From an uncultured Pseudomonadota bacterium (GTDB lineage Bacteria; Myxococcota_A; UBA796; SXON01), in assembly GCA_903921785.1 (NCBI GenBank), contig CAIXRH010000101.1, forward strand, positions 1-33,174: a stretch of 33,174 nt of DNA, in the 5' to 3' direction. The stretch's first letter is position 1. Every line of letters starts with the position of its first letter. The notes under the pieces are model-generated. The model was not told the origin of the DNA, did not search any database, and saw only the letters and a program-made list of their open reading frames with translations. A program made the position numbers and the translations under genes. Below are positions 23,216 to 31,491 of this stretch, piece by piece.

Positions 23216-24916
23216 GTGCTCCTCGTCGACGATGAGCCCATGATCCTCGAGAGCCTCGGGATGCTCCTCGGGGACGAGTTCGAGGTCTTCACCGCCACCT
23301 CTGCAGCCGCCGCCCGGGTGACGCTGGCGCAGCATCCGGTGGATGTGGTGGTCTCCGACCAGCGAATGCCCGGCGAGTCCGGCGTGAGCTTCCTCACCTG
23401 GCTCCGGACCGCGTACCCCGACACCGTGCGGATCCTCCTCACCGGCTACGCCGACTCCACCGCCATGCTCGGCGCGATCAACGACGCCGCCGTCTGGCAC
23501 TTCGCGAACAAGCCGTGGAACAACACGGAGTTACGTAACCTTCTGCGCCGCGCCACAGAGTCCCGCCGGCGGGAGCTCGAGCTGGCCGCGAGCCGGGCCC
23601 GGTTCTCCGCGCTCGTGGACGGGGCCCCCGTCGCCATCGTGAGCTCCGACCTCGACGGCGTCGTCGACGTGGGCAACGAGACCTGGCGCCGCCTGGCCGG
23701 CGGGGGGGCGGGGTCGATGCCGGAGGCCCTGGGCACCGACGCCTGGACGCGCCTTGTCGCCGAGCTTCAGTTGGACCGGGTGGTGGTGCATCGGGAGCTC
23801 AGCGTACGTGAAGCCCCGGTCTTGCTCAGCGCAGCGCTGATCCACGAGCCCGCCCTGGGGTGGCGGGTTCAAGTCTCAGCCTTGGACCTACGCCCGCAGC
23901 GCGAAGCGATCGTCACCCTGACGCGCGTCGAGGGCCTCGCCACCCTCCGAGACGTGGCCGCAGACGTGGTGCACGACTTCAAGAACCAGCTGACCGTCAT
24001 CCTGTCCATGGGCGCCCTCCTGCGGGACGGCCTGCCGCCCGGGCCCGAGCAGGAGTGCGCGACCGACATCGTGGACGCCGGCCACATGGCCTCGGAGCTC
24101 GCGCACCAGCTCATCGACCTGACCCGAGGGCATGGCGCCGCCACCTCCGGCGTGGACGTCGGCTCGATCGTCACCCGGCTCGCCCACTTCCTCGGGCGCA
24201 CGCTCGGCCGGCGCATCCGGGTGGAGGTGGCCGTGGCGGAGGGGCTCCCGGTCGTGCGGGTGTCCCCCTCGGGCCTGTACCACGCCCTGCTCAACCTCGC
24301 GGTCAATGCCCGGGATGCGATGCCCGGCGGCGGAACCCTCCGCCTGGAGGCCGCGGAGGTCAGCGGCAGGGTCTGCATCCGCGTCGCCGACACCGGCGCA
24401 GGCATCCCCGCCGAGCACCTTCCGCGGGTGTTCGATGCCTTCTTCACCACCAAGGCCCCGGGAGCGGGGACGGGGTTGGGGCTGCCGATGGTGCGGAGGG
24501 TCGTCGAAGGGGCGGGTGGGGAGGTGCGCGTGACGTCGAGCGTAGGCGTGGGGACCACCTTCGAGCTCCTCCTCCCCGTCGAGCCGCTCGGAGCGCCGGT
24601 CGGCCGTACGTCCGGCCGCCGGATCGCGGTCCTCGAGACGCCGCGGCTCAGCCTGGCGGTCGCGCAGGTCCTCCGGCAAGAGGGCCACGAGGTCCTGGAG
24701 GTGTCCGAGGTGCCGACCGACCCGACCCGGTTCGACCTCCTGGTCGCCGCGTCCGAGCTGCTGCCGAGCGGGCCGGACGGGCTCCTCGTACTCTGGCTCG
24801 GACCGCCCGCGGGTGCCAATCTGGGGCCGAACCTGCCCAAGCCGTTCGGCTCGACCGAGCTCGCGGCGGCGGTGAACCGGTGCCTCGGCGGGTTGGGTGT
24901 GCCGGCCGACGCGTAA
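23216..24916 (+). CDS. receiver-PAS-histidine kinase with C-terminal degenerate receiver
   Basis: 566 residues from GTG 23216. Order: a CheY-like receiver (1-118; acidic pocket DDE at 5-7, phospho-acceptor D48), a PAS-like segment (about 135-225), a HisKA-type helix with H253 in VVHDFKNQLT, HATPase (NLAVNARDAMPGG, ADTGAGIP, GTGLGLPM), and a C-terminal domain (about 455-560) shaped like a receiver. That last domain has lost the acceptor Asp (FDLLVAASELL) though it keeps LPKPF. It is soluble, with no DNA-binding domain, so it is a phosphorelay middle component rather than a ComA equivalent. D48 is a natural target for the preceding membrane kinase. CTG 23201 may be the true start: it restores SKPAVLLVDDE, a complete first beta strand, and has an ideal ribosome binding site. 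24917-25030 holds nothing recognisable. Confidence 0.88.
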   Translation: MLLVDDEPMILESLGMLLGDEFEVFTATSAAAARVTLAQHPVDVVVSDQRMPGESGVSFLTWLRTAYPDTVRILLTGYADSTAMLGAINDAAVWHFANKPWNNTELRNLLRRATESRRRELELAASRARFSALVDGAPVAIVSSDLDGVVDVGNETWRRLAGGGAGSMPEALGTDAWTRLVAELQLDRVVVHRELSVREAPVLLSAALIHEPALGWRVQVSALDLRPQREAIVTLTRVEGLATLRDVAADVVHDFKNQLTVILSMGALLRDGLPPGPEQECATDIVDAGHMASELAHQLIDLTRGHGAATSGVDVGSIVTRLAHFLGRTLGRRIRVEVAVAEGLPVVRVSPSGLYHALLNLAVNARDAMPGGGTLRLEAAEVSGRVCIRVADTGAGIPAEHLPRVFDAFFTTKAPGAGTGLGLPMVRRVVEGAGGEVRVTSSVGVGTTFELLLPVEPLGAPVGRTSGRRIAVLETPRLSLAVAQVLRQEGHEVLEVSEVPTDPTRFDLLVAASELLPSGPDGLLVLWLGPPAGANLGPNLPKPFGSTELAAAVNRCLGGLGVPADA

Positions 24917-25030
24917 GGGTGACGAGGCCAGGGCGTCCGACGAACGACCGATTTTGTTCCCCCTCCCGGCCCGCCTCCACCGTCGCGAGCCAAGACCGGC
25001 GTCGGCGGCGTGGGGCTGATCGCCGCCCCG

Positions 25031-25085
25031 CGCCATTCTCCCCCCGATCGGTCCTCGACCGCCGACGCCGGCCGCCGGGCAGGCC
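25031..25085 (+). repeat. dispersed intergenic repeat, copy C
   Basis: CGCCATTCTC, CCCCG, then GGTCCTCGACCGCCGACGCCGG. It matches copy B through the first roughly 40 bases and shares the core CCTCGACCGCCGA exactly with copies A (8723) and B (12761). It lies between the kinase stop at 24916 and the arsR promoter. Confidence 0.6.
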
Positions 25086-25116
25086 GGCTCATCCGCGCCG
25101 CTCCTTTCCCATCGCC

Positions 25117-25156
25117 TTGACAGCGCCGCCTCACATATTACATTCCACATATGAGA
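25117..25156 (+). promoter_or_regulatory. arsR promoter with overlapping operator; leaderless start predicted
   Basis: TTGACA (25117-25122), 16 bases, TACATT (25139-25144) form a sigma70-type promoter. An inverted repeat TCACATAT (25131-25138) and ATATGAGA (25149-25156), separated by ten bases, covers the -10 box and the start codon. A transcript start seven bases after the -10 would fall on the A of the arsR ATG at 25151. The AT-rich sequence stands out in this GC-rich window. Repression by the ArsR protein at this site is inferred from position and symmetry. Confidence 0.65.
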
Positions 25157-25468
25157 AGTGAAGCCTTCGAGCGCCTCGACGCCCCCGCCCTCGCGGGCGC
25201 CGCCGAGCTCTTCGCGGCCCTGGCCCACCCGGTGCGCCTGCGCATCGTGTGCGGGCTGCTTGATGAACGCTGCTGCGTCGGGCCGATGACCGAATGCCTC
25301 GGCTTGCCTCAGGCCTTCGTGAGTCGGCACCTCGCGATCCTCCGCGAAGCGGGCGTCGTCGAGAGCAGCGTGGAGGGGCGGCAGCGGGTGTACCGCGTGG
25401 TGCACCCCCTCGCCGCGTCCGTGGTCTCCCTCCTCCAAACCCAGGTCCCCAAAGAGGTCTCCGCATGA
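25151..25468 (+). CDS. ArsR/SmtB-family repressor, cysteine-rich (probable metal or thiol sensor)
   Basis: A 105-residue winged-helix protein: LFAALAHPVRLRIVCGLLDE (20-39) is the family's N-terminal helix, ECLGLPQAFVSRHLAILREA (48-67) the recognition helix region, and VEGRQRVYRV (74-83) the wing. Cysteines at 34, 41, 42 and 49 lie in or near the position where ArsR-type repressors carry metal-binding Cys pairs, so inducer sensing through thiols (metal(loid) or sulfane sulfur) is plausible. The downstream membrane rhodanese favours sulfur. There is no ribosome binding site before the ATG, matching the predicted leaderless promoter. The stop overlaps the rhodanese start (ATGATG). Confidence 0.88.
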   Translation: MRSEAFERLDAPALAGAAELFAALAHPVRLRIVCGLLDERCCVGPMTECLGLPQAFVSRHLAILREAGVVESSVEGRQRVYRVVHPLAASVVSLLQTQVPKEVSA

Positions 25469-25812
25469 TGCCCGACTGGCTCGGCCCGACACTGTTCGGG
25501 CTCGTCCTCGCCTACATGATCTACAGCCGCTTCGCCGGGAAGGCCTCGTCCACCGACGCGCGGGCCATCGTCGCAGGAGGCGGCCGCCTGGTGGACGTCC
25601 GAAGCCCCGGCGAGTTCGCGGGCGGGCACATCGCCGGCGCGATCAACATCCCGGTCGACCAACTGCCGGCGCGGATCGCCGAGATCGGCCCGCCCACCAC
25701 CCCCGTGGTGCTCTACTGCGCCAGCGGCATGCGCAGCGCCCGGGCGGCGGGCGTGCTCAAGTCGAGCGGGTTCGCGAAGGTGGCCGACCTGGGGCCGATG
25801 TCGCGCTGGTAG
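25465..25812 (+). CDS. membrane-anchored rhodanese-like sulfurtransferase
   Basis: A 115-residue protein. Residues 4-22 are an N-terminal membrane helix and 30-115 a single rhodanese domain: RLVDVRSPGEFAGGHIAGAINIP (41-63) is the conserved front half, and YCASGMRSA (84-92) is the active-site loop with persulfide-forming C85. It should move sulfane sulfur at the membrane, for example from sulfide oxidation or for detoxification. It is coupled to arsR by overlap. The following gene, convergent and only three bases away, encodes a DUF2892 protein; in E. coli YgaP these two modules are one protein. Confidence 0.9.
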   Translation: MMPDWLGPTLFGLVLAYMIYSRFAGKASSTDARAIVAGGGRLVDVRSPGEFAGGHIAGAINIPVDQLPARIAEIGPPTTPVVLYCASGMRSARAAGVLKSSGFAKVADLGPMSRW

Positions 25813-25815
25813 GCG

Positions 25816-26016
25816 CTACTTCACCGGGCAGGTGCTGAACCCGAAAATCCGGTACAACGGGCACATGCCCGCGATGCCGGTGAACAGCGGCACCACGCCC
25901 AGGTAGCCCCACGGCGTCTTCGGCCCGGCGAAGACCAGCGACAAAAGCCCGATCCCCAGCACCACCCGCAGCCAGCGGTCCAGCTTGCCTTCGTTGACGA
26001 CGAACAGGCCGTCCAT
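25816..26016 (-). CDS. DUF2892 (YgaP-type) small membrane protein
   Basis: A 66-residue protein starting MDGLFVVNEGKLDRWLRVV, with two hydrophobic helices (about 15-31 and 37-52) separated by PKTPWGYLG, and ending CPLYRIFGFSTCPVK. The N-x-x-x-x-D-R-x-x-R start, helix pair and C-P-x-Y-x-x-x-G-x-x-T-C end are characteristic of DUF2892. This is the membrane part of YgaP, implicated in sulfur or thiocyanate handling. ATG 26016 is chosen because GGAG lies five bases upstream; an upstream in-frame ATG at 26055 lacks one. It is tail-to-tail with the rhodanese gene, so the pair may act together without sharing a transcript. Confidence 0.85.
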   Translation of the reverse strand: MDGLFVVNEGKLDRWLRVVLGIGLLSLVFAGPKTPWGYLGVVPLFTGIAGMCPLYRIFGFSTCPVK

Positions 26017-26140
26017 GCGCGCTCCGGTGAGGGCAGGGAGGGCCGCAAGTTCCATGCCGAGAATGCCCGAGAAAAAACGCCCTTCACAGGTGGTGTTCTC
26101 GGCGAATCCCGGAGGGCTGTGTCCGTTGGCGCGGATCGGG

Positions 26141-26156
26141 TGGGCGGAAACGCCCA
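26141..26156. terminator. hairpin just after the hybrid histidine kinase gene
   Basis: TGGGCG-GAAA-CGCCCA, a perfect 6-bp stem with a four-base loop, starts four bases after the kinase stop on the complement strand. There is no T-run, so it is a possible weak terminator or 3'-end stabiliser only. The rest of 26017-26140 shows no gene. Confidence 0.4.
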
Positions 26157-26159
26157 GGT

Positions 26160-28241
26160 TCAACGATCGCCGAGGGCGTCGAACACGGCCTGGGCCGCCT
26201 GACGCACGGAGAACGGCTTCTCCAACGCGGCCCGAAAGCCGCGGCGGAGGAGGTCGGCGTGGGTGTTGGCCTCCACGTAGCCGGAGGCCGCGATGAGGCG
26301 GGCGGCGGGATCGAGCGCGAGGATGCGCTCGGCGGCCGCCACTCCGCCCATGCCGCCGGGCACCGTGAGGTCGAGAAAGACCACGGCGTAGGGCTCGCCC
26401 CCCGCGCGGGCCTCGGTGTAGCGGCGCACCGCCTCCTCCCCGTCGGCGCATTCGTCGACGCGATGGCCGCGCCCGGTGAGCATGGCGACGAGCACCTCGC
26501 GCACGTCCACGTCGTCGTCCATCACCAGCAGGCGGGCGCTGCCGCACGTCGCGGGCTCGGCGCACGGCGGCGGGGACGCGGAGACCGGGCGCTCCGCCGT
26601 CGGCAGCAGCAGCGTGACCGTGGTGCCCACCCCCACCGTGGAGGTGATGCGCAGCTCGCCGTCGTGCTGCCGCACGATGGAGTGGGAGGTGGTGAGCCCC
26701 AGGCCGCTGCCGAGTGCGCGGGTGGTGAAGAACGGGTCGAGCACCCGCCGGAGCAACGCCGGCTCGATGCCATGCCCCTGGTCGGCCACGGTGATCCGCA
26801 GGTACCGACGATCTTGCGCGAGGTGGTCCGGCACCTCCTCGCGCTCGGCGAGGGCCACCTGCACCCGCACCACCCCGCCGCCCGGCATCGCCTGCGCGGC
26901 GTTGAGCACGAGGTTGTGGATCACCCGCGCGAGCTGGGAGGCGTCCGCGGTGGCGGCGGGGAGCCCCTCGGGAGCCTCCATCACCAGCCGCGTGGCGGTG
27001 CCGGTGAGCGCGAACCGGGCGGACTCCTCCACGAGGCCGACGAGCGCCGTGGGGGCGAGGTTCGGCGCCCCGCCCCGGGCGAAGGTGAGGATCTGCCGAG
27101 TGAGGTCCCGGGCGCGGTCCACGGCGCGGGTGGCGGTGTCGAGGCGGGCGTTGAGCCGCGTCGGGTCGCGGTCGAGCGCGAGCAGCTCCAGGTTGCCCTG
27201 CACCGCCATCAGCAGGTTGTTGAAGTCGTGGGCGATCCCCCCCGCCAGCGTGCCGAGCGCTTCGAGGTGGCGCTGGTTCTGGCCGGCCTGCTCGCTCCGC
27301 ACCCGATCGGTGACATCCTCAGCGACCCAGCACAACCCGTCACGCCCGTCCGCGAGGTGGATGCGCTGCCGGCTGGAGTGGAGCACGCGGGTCTCGCCGT
27401 GGGCGTGCAGGAGCTCCTCGGTGGGGACGGGCTCATCCGCCCCCCGGGCCGCGGCTTCGGCGGTCGCGTAGGCCGCCGCGTCGTCGGGGCTCCACACCGC
27501 ATCTCCCTCCGCGACGATCCGGGCCGAGGTGACCGAGAACGTCTCCTCGAAGGTACGGTTCACGAACAGGTAATGGTTCGCATCGTCCTTGAGGGCGATC
27601 GCCACGGGGACCTGCTCGAGGATGAGTCGGTGCCGCCGCTCCGACGCGGAGAGCGCCAGGTTCTCCGCCTGTAACCGGCCATGAAAGTAGGCCAGGCCGC
27701 CCACGATCACCACGATGGTGCACGAGACGTTGAGGAAGAAGAAGAACGGCAGCGAGGCCGGCGGGAGCGACTCGATCGGGGTGAGGTGCGGCTCGATCCC
27801 CAGCTCCGCGACCAGGAAGCAAGCGGTGACGGCGATGAGCCCCACCCGCGCTCGACCTTCGAGGAGGAAGAACGCGGCGACCGGCGCGAGGTACGACCAG
27901 ATGGCGAACCCCCCGGACGGCGCGAAGCCGCCGAGCACGACGGTGTTGATCACGATCACCGCGAGAATCCCGGACCCCTGGAGGAGCGCCACCGCGCGCA
28001 CCCGCGACGGGTCCCGCCGCACCCACAGGATCGAGAGCCCGACCGCCACGAAGAAGCAGAGCTCCACGACCGGAAGGACCCGGAGCCCGACGGCAGCGTA
28101 CGCCACCGCGAAGAGGCCGATCGCGATCCACCCCAGCACGAGCAGGCGAAGCAGCAGCCCGTGGCGCAGCTCGGGCTGAAACCCCCGGTCTGAAGCGGAA
28201 AGAGCAGAACCGGGGAACGGAGGGAGGCCCAGCGGTGACAT
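26160..28241 (-). CDS. hybrid sensor histidine kinase (membrane, PAS, HisKA, HATPase, receiver)
   Basis: A 693-residue protein from ATG 28241 ([11 protein letters not shown]). Five or six membrane segments occupy about 27-187, followed by a short coiled coil, a PAS domain (about 203-315), a HisKA helix with H338 in [11 protein letters not shown], an HATPase domain ([30 protein letters not shown]) and a C-terminal receiver (about 565-693) with phospho-acceptor D624 in [10 protein letters not shown]. The DFNNLL-type core is usual for hybrid kinases that work with orphan receivers or phosphotransfer proteins. No partner response regulator is adjacent. It is divergent from the TonB-receptor gene at 28385, with 143 bases between, so the two could share regulation, though that is unproven. 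The frame extends further upstream but without recognisable protein. Confidence 0.9.
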   Translation of the reverse strand: MSPLGLPPFPGSALSASDRGFQPELRHGLLLRLLVLGWIAIGLFAVAYAAVGLRVLPVVELCFFVAVGLSILWVRRDPSRVRAVALLQGSGILAVIVINTVVLGGFAPSGGFAIWSYLAPVAAFFLLEGRARVGLIAVTACFLVAELGIEPHLTPIESLPPASLPFFFFLNVSCTIVVIVGGLAYFHGRLQAENLALSASERRHRLILEQVPVAIALKDDANHYLFVNRTFEETFSVTSARIVAEGDAVWSPDDAAAYATAEAAARGADEPVPTEELLHAHGETRVLHSSRQRIHLADGRDGLCWVAEDVTDRVRSEQAGQNQRHLEALGTLAGGIAHDFNNLLMAVQGNLELLALDRDPTRLNARLDTATRAVDRARDLTRQILTFARGGAPNLAPTALVGLVEESARFALTGTATRLVMEAPEGLPAATADASQLARVIHNLVLNAAQAMPGGGVVRVQVALAEREEVPDHLAQDRRYLRITVADQGHGIEPALLRRVLDPFFTTRALGSGLGLTTSHSIVRQHDGELRITSTVGVGTTVTLLLPTAERPVSASPPPCAEPATCGSARLLVMDDDVDVREVLVAMLTGRGHRVDECADGEEAVRRYTEARAGGEPYAVVFLDLTVPGGMGGVAAAERILALDPAARLIAASGYVEANTHADLLRRGFRAALEKPFSVRQAAQAVFDALGDR

Positions 28242-28342
28242 CGCCCGCACGGGTACCGCCGTTCCGGCGGATGATCCACAAGGCGCAGCACGTATGTCCG
28301 TACTGTCACGGTGGTCTGACGCAGACAGACGCGTGGTGGAGC

Positions 28343-28359
28343 GTCGACGGTACGTCGAC
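28343..28359. promoter_or_regulatory. symmetric sequence upstream of the TonB-receptor gene
   Basis: GTCGAC-GGTAC-GTCGAC, a palindromic hexamer repeated with a five-base spacer, 25 bases before the receptor start. A smaller inverted repeat GTCTG-ACG-CAGAC is at 28314-28326. Either could be an operator in the divergent 28242-28384 gap. No Fur-type AT-rich box is visible. Confidence 0.3.
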
Positions 28360-28384
28360 CCCCCTGCGTTACGATCGAGGCTCC

Positions 28385-30418
28385 ATGTGCACCGGTCCCC
28401 TCCTCCTCGTGCTCCTCGTCGCCAGCGGCGTCGCCCGGGCGGAGGACCCGGCCACCGGCGCCGCCCCCGGCAGTCCCACCCCGCCGTCCGACCCGGCGCC
28501 GCCGACCGAGCCCGCCCCCGCGCCGCCCCCGCCGCCACCCCCGCCCGAAGACGACTTCCACGTCGACGAGACCGTGGTCGTCACCGGCTCGCGCACCGAG
28601 CAGAAGCTCAGCGAGACGGTCGTTCCGACGGAGGTCGTCACCCGGCAGCAGGTGGAGGAGTCCGGCGCGCAGGACGCGGCCGACGTGCTGGAGACCGTCC
28701 CCGGCGTGGAAGTGGAGCGCAGCTTCCGCGGCGCCGGGGTGCGCATGCAGGGGCTCGACTCCGAGTACGTGCTCATCCTCGTCGACGGCAAGCGGGTCAT
28801 CGGCGCACGGGACGGGGTCATCGACCTCTCGCGCATCCCCGTCGAGCGCATCGAGCGCATCGAGGTGGTGAAGGGCGCCGCGTCGGCGCTCTACGGCTCG
28901 GACGCGATCGGCGGCGTCATCAACATCATCACCCGCGCGCCGGAAGAGCCGCAGAGCGGGGAGGTGACGGTGTCCGGCGGCGGGCGGGACACCGCCGGGG
29001 GCGGCCCGCTCTTCGACGTGTCCGGCGTCGCCGGCTTGCACCGGGAGAAGGGCTCCGTCGGCCTCAACGCCGGCTGGCACCAGTCGCCGAGCTACGACCT
29101 CGACCCGTCGGACGACCAGACCGACGGCAACGCGATCCAGCAGCTCAACCTCGGCCTGGAAGGCGAGTTCGATCCCGTCACCTCCACGGCCCTCACCGCC
29201 GGGGCCAGCTACACCCTCCAGGACACCAGCGGAGTGGACGACACGCGCGGCGCCGTCTACGACCGCCGCAACCTCACCGAGGAGGGCGGCGCCCACCTCG
29301 GCGCGCAGACCCTGGTCGGCCTCACCAAGATCAAGGGCGGGGTCTCCGGCACCTTCACCCGGGACCAGTACCTCGCGGACCAGCGCGGCTCCGACGCGAT
29401 GGACACCTACGAGGTCACGACGGAGGACCTCGTGCAGGTGGACGCGCAGGTCGACACCTGGATCAAGGGTGGCCACCTGCTCAGCGGCGGCGTCGAAGGC
29501 AGCTACGGCGCGATGACCTCGCCGCGCCTCTCCCAACCCGGCGAGCGGTTCCTGCTTGGGGTCTACGCCCAGGACGAATGGCGCCTCGGGAGCAAGCAGA
29601 AGTTCGCGATCGTGCCGAGCGCCCGGGTGGACGTCGACTCGTGGTTCGGCACCCACCCCACCCCGCGCCTCGCGCTCCGCTACGACCCCACCGAGCACAC
29701 CGCGCTGCGGCTGAGCGCCGGCTCCGGCTTCCGGGCGCCCACGTTCAAGGAGATGTTTCTCCGCTTCGAGAACGCCGGCGTCGGCTACGTCGTCGACGGG
29801 AACCCGGACCTGCGCCCCGAGACCGCGTGGAACGTGTCCGGCGGCGCGGAGACCAGCCCGGTCCCCGGCCTCCGCCTCCACGTCGACCTGTTCTACAACC
29901 ACCTCGACGACATGATCACCGTCGGGCTGGTGCAGGAGTCCACCAGCGAAACGCCGATGGACGAGTACCAGTACGTGAACGTCTCCTCCGCGCTCACCCG
30001 GGGCGGAGAGGTGGGCATCAACTGGCGTTACAAGAAATACCTCAGCGTCGACCTCGGCTACTCCTACACCGACACCCAGGACCTCGACCTCGAGCGCCCG
30101 CTCGACGGTCGTTCACCCCACCGCGGCACCTTCACGATCACCGGCCGCCACCCGAGCTGGGGCCTCAGCGCCACCGCCCGCGGCGAGATCGTCGGTCCGG
30201 CCACCTTCTTCCTCGACGAGGAGGGCGGCACCGACGGCGTGGACACCGACCCGTACCTCAACCTGAAGGTCCGCGTGGAGAAGTCCTTCTGGAAGGGCCG
30301 CCTGCGCACCTTCGTGGCGGTGGACAACCTGCTCGACGCGGGTGACGCCCTCTACGTGCACCTCGATCCCCGCGCGATCTACGGCGGGATCACCCTCACC
30401 TCCACCCACGACGAGTGA
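28385..30418 (+). CDS. TonB-dependent outer-membrane receptor (haem/cobalamin-receptor type)
   Basis: A 677-residue protein. Signal peptide [19 protein letters not shown], then a Pro-rich spacer (about 24-58) with a run of eight prolines that should span the periplasm. A TonB-box-like [10 protein letters not shown] is followed by a plug domain with [24 protein letters not shown] and [17 protein letters not shown]. The rest is a beta-barrel ending [22 protein letters not shown] (449-452) and NPDL (473-476) are the paired motifs of haem receptors such as HmuR, and also occur in BtuB-like receptors; the His usually found between them in haem receptors is absent here. The HmuY-like gene 14 bases downstream favours haem. 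GAGG four bases before ATG 28385 supports the start; the open frame upstream to 28235 is not receptor-like. Confidence 0.92.
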   Translation: MCTGPLLLVLLVASGVARAEDPATGAAPGSPTPPSDPAPPTEPAPAPPPPPPPPEDDFHVDETVVVTGSRTEQKLSETVVPTEVVTRQQVEESGAQDAADVLETVPGVEVERSFRGAGVRMQGLDSEYVLILVDGKRVIGARDGVIDLSRIPVERIERIEVVKGAASALYGSDAIGGVINIITRAPEEPQSGEVTVSGGGRDTAGGGPLFDVSGVAGLHREKGSVGLNAGWHQSPSYDLDPSDDQTDGNAIQQLNLGLEGEFDPVTSTALTAGASYTLQDTSGVDDTRGAVYDRRNLTEEGGAHLGAQTLVGLTKIKGGVSGTFTRDQYLADQRGSDAMDTYEVTTEDLVQVDAQVDTWIKGGHLLSGGVEGSYGAMTSPRLSQPGERFLLGVYAQDEWRLGSKQKFAIVPSARVDVDSWFGTHPTPRLALRYDPTEHTALRLSAGSGFRAPTFKEMFLRFENAGVGYVVDGNPDLRPETAWNVSGGAETSPVPGLRLHVDLFYNHLDDMITVGLVQESTSETPMDEYQYVNVSSALTRGGEVGINWRYKKYLSVDLGYSYTDTQDLDLERPLDGRSPHRGTFTITGRHPSWGLSATARGEIVGPATFFLDEEGGTDGVDTDPYLNLKVRVEKSFWKGRLRTFVAVDNLLDAGDALYVHLDPRAIYGGITLTSTHDE

Positions 30419-30432
30419 CCCCCGAGGCCCCC

Positions 30433-31491
30433 ATGCGTGCCCTGCCCCTCCTGCTGCTCGCCGCCTGCGCCCCGAGCATCGCCCCCACCTCCCAGGACAC
30501 CGGCGCCGACGCGAGCCAGGTGACCCCGGGGGAAGCCGTGATCAACGCCACCAGCTCGTCGGACTGGGCGTACCTCGACCTCGTCGCTGGCGCCGTGGTG
30601 GACGCCCCTGCCACCCCCGAAGACTCCGACGTGTGGGACCTCGGCCTCCGCCGGCAGACCGTGAAGGTCAACGGCGGGGTGAGCGGCACCGGCGGCATGG
30701 AGGTCGTGCCGCTCGCCGGCGTGGACTACAACACCAACCTCGAAGAGCCCACCGAGGGCTGGATCACCGACGCGGCGGACGCCGACGACGACGGCGACCT
30801 CGAGTACGCCTTCAACTCCTGGTTCAACTACGACTCCAGCTCCCACGTGCTCACCCCGGCAGACATCACGTGGGTGGTGCGGGCGACCGGCGGCGAGCTG
30901 TTCAAGCTGGCGTTCCTCACCTACTACGACGACGCCGGCACCGCCGCGATGATCCACCTCCGCTGGGGCCCGCTCTCCGACGTCGCCCAGGAGGACACGG
31001 GCGACACCGGGGACACCGGCGACACCGGCACCGGCCCCGACCTCACCTGCACCACCGACCCCGGCCGCGTGGAGGCCACGGAGGCCGACGGCGTCACCAC
31101 CACCATCCTGTCCACCGCCAGCACGGACGACTGGGTCTGCTACGACTTCGGCGCCGGCCTCGTGGGCACGGCCAACGACTTCGCGATGCAGAAGTGGACG
31201 GTGATGACCACCGCCGAGGTCGCCGAGCTCCCCGGCCAGGACTTCGCCGCGCTCACCCAGGCCCCCGCCAGCGGCTACGTCAAGGACGACGGCAACGGCT
31301 CCGCGTTCGCCGCGTGGTTCGACTACGACAGCTCCAGCCACCTCATCCTCCCCCAGGACAAGGTCTACGTGCTGCACACCGCGGGCGGCGCCTGGTACAA
31401 GCTCCAGTTCACCTCGTACTACCCGGCGGACGGCGACCCCACCCAGCCCCACCACCCGACCTTCCGCTGGGCCCCGGTGGCCGCGCCATGA
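30433..31491 (+). CDS. lipoprotein with two HmuY-like (haem-binding) domains
   Basis: A 352-residue protein. MRALPLLLLAAC is a lipoprotein signal with lipobox (Cys 12). Two related domains follow, about 30-182 and 205-350. Both contain WF-x-YDSSSH (about 134-143 and 298-307), P-x-D, GG-x-x-x-KL-x-F and a YY pair near the end, as in HmuY proteins that bind haem and hand it to a TonB receptor. The first also has the WDLGLRRQTVKVNGG core that is divergent in the second. The linker DTGDTGDTGDTGTG (near 187-200) comes from 9-bp GACACCGGC repeats at about 30990-31035. ATG 30433 has GAGG five bases upstream. The stop overlaps the next start (ATGA). Which residues would ligate haem cannot be told by eye. 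Confidence 0.82.
   Translation: MRALPLLLLAACAPSIAPTSQDTGADASQVTPGEAVINATSSSDWAYLDLVAGAVVDAPATPEDSDVWDLGLRRQTVKVNGGVSGTGGMEVVPLAGVDYNTNLEEPTEGWITDAADADDDGDLEYAFNSWFNYDSSSHVLTPADITWVVRATGGELFKLAFLTYYDDAGTAAMIHLRWGPLSDVAQEDTGDTGDTGDTGTGPDLTCTTDPGRVEATEADGVTTTILSTASTDDWVCYDFGAGLVGTANDFAMQKWTVMTTAEVAELPGQDFAALTQAPASGYVKDDGNGSAFAAWFDYDSSSHLILPQDKVYVLHTAGGAWYKLQFTSYYPADGDPTQPHHPTFRWAPVAAP

Noticed and set aside
17152-24916. Complete RiPP export cassette
   Set aside because: No peptidase or ABC transporter gene is in the cluster, so I do not claim a full biosynthesis/export set; ComX-type systems do not need one.
26060-26095. Intrinsic terminator using the T6 run on the complement near 26080
   Set aside because: No stable GC stem directly precedes the T-run; only a weak 5-bp pairing with a long loop is possible.
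25816-26565. Long minus-strand open frame including the DUF2892 protein
   Set aside because: Only the last 66 residues are recognisable; the upstream part is antisense-type sequence overlapping the hybrid kinase gene.
28235-28384. N-terminal extension of the TonB receptor containing CPYCHGG, like a zinc ribbon
   Set aside because: It would precede a clear signal peptide at 28385; the extension overlaps the divergent kinase start and looks accidental.
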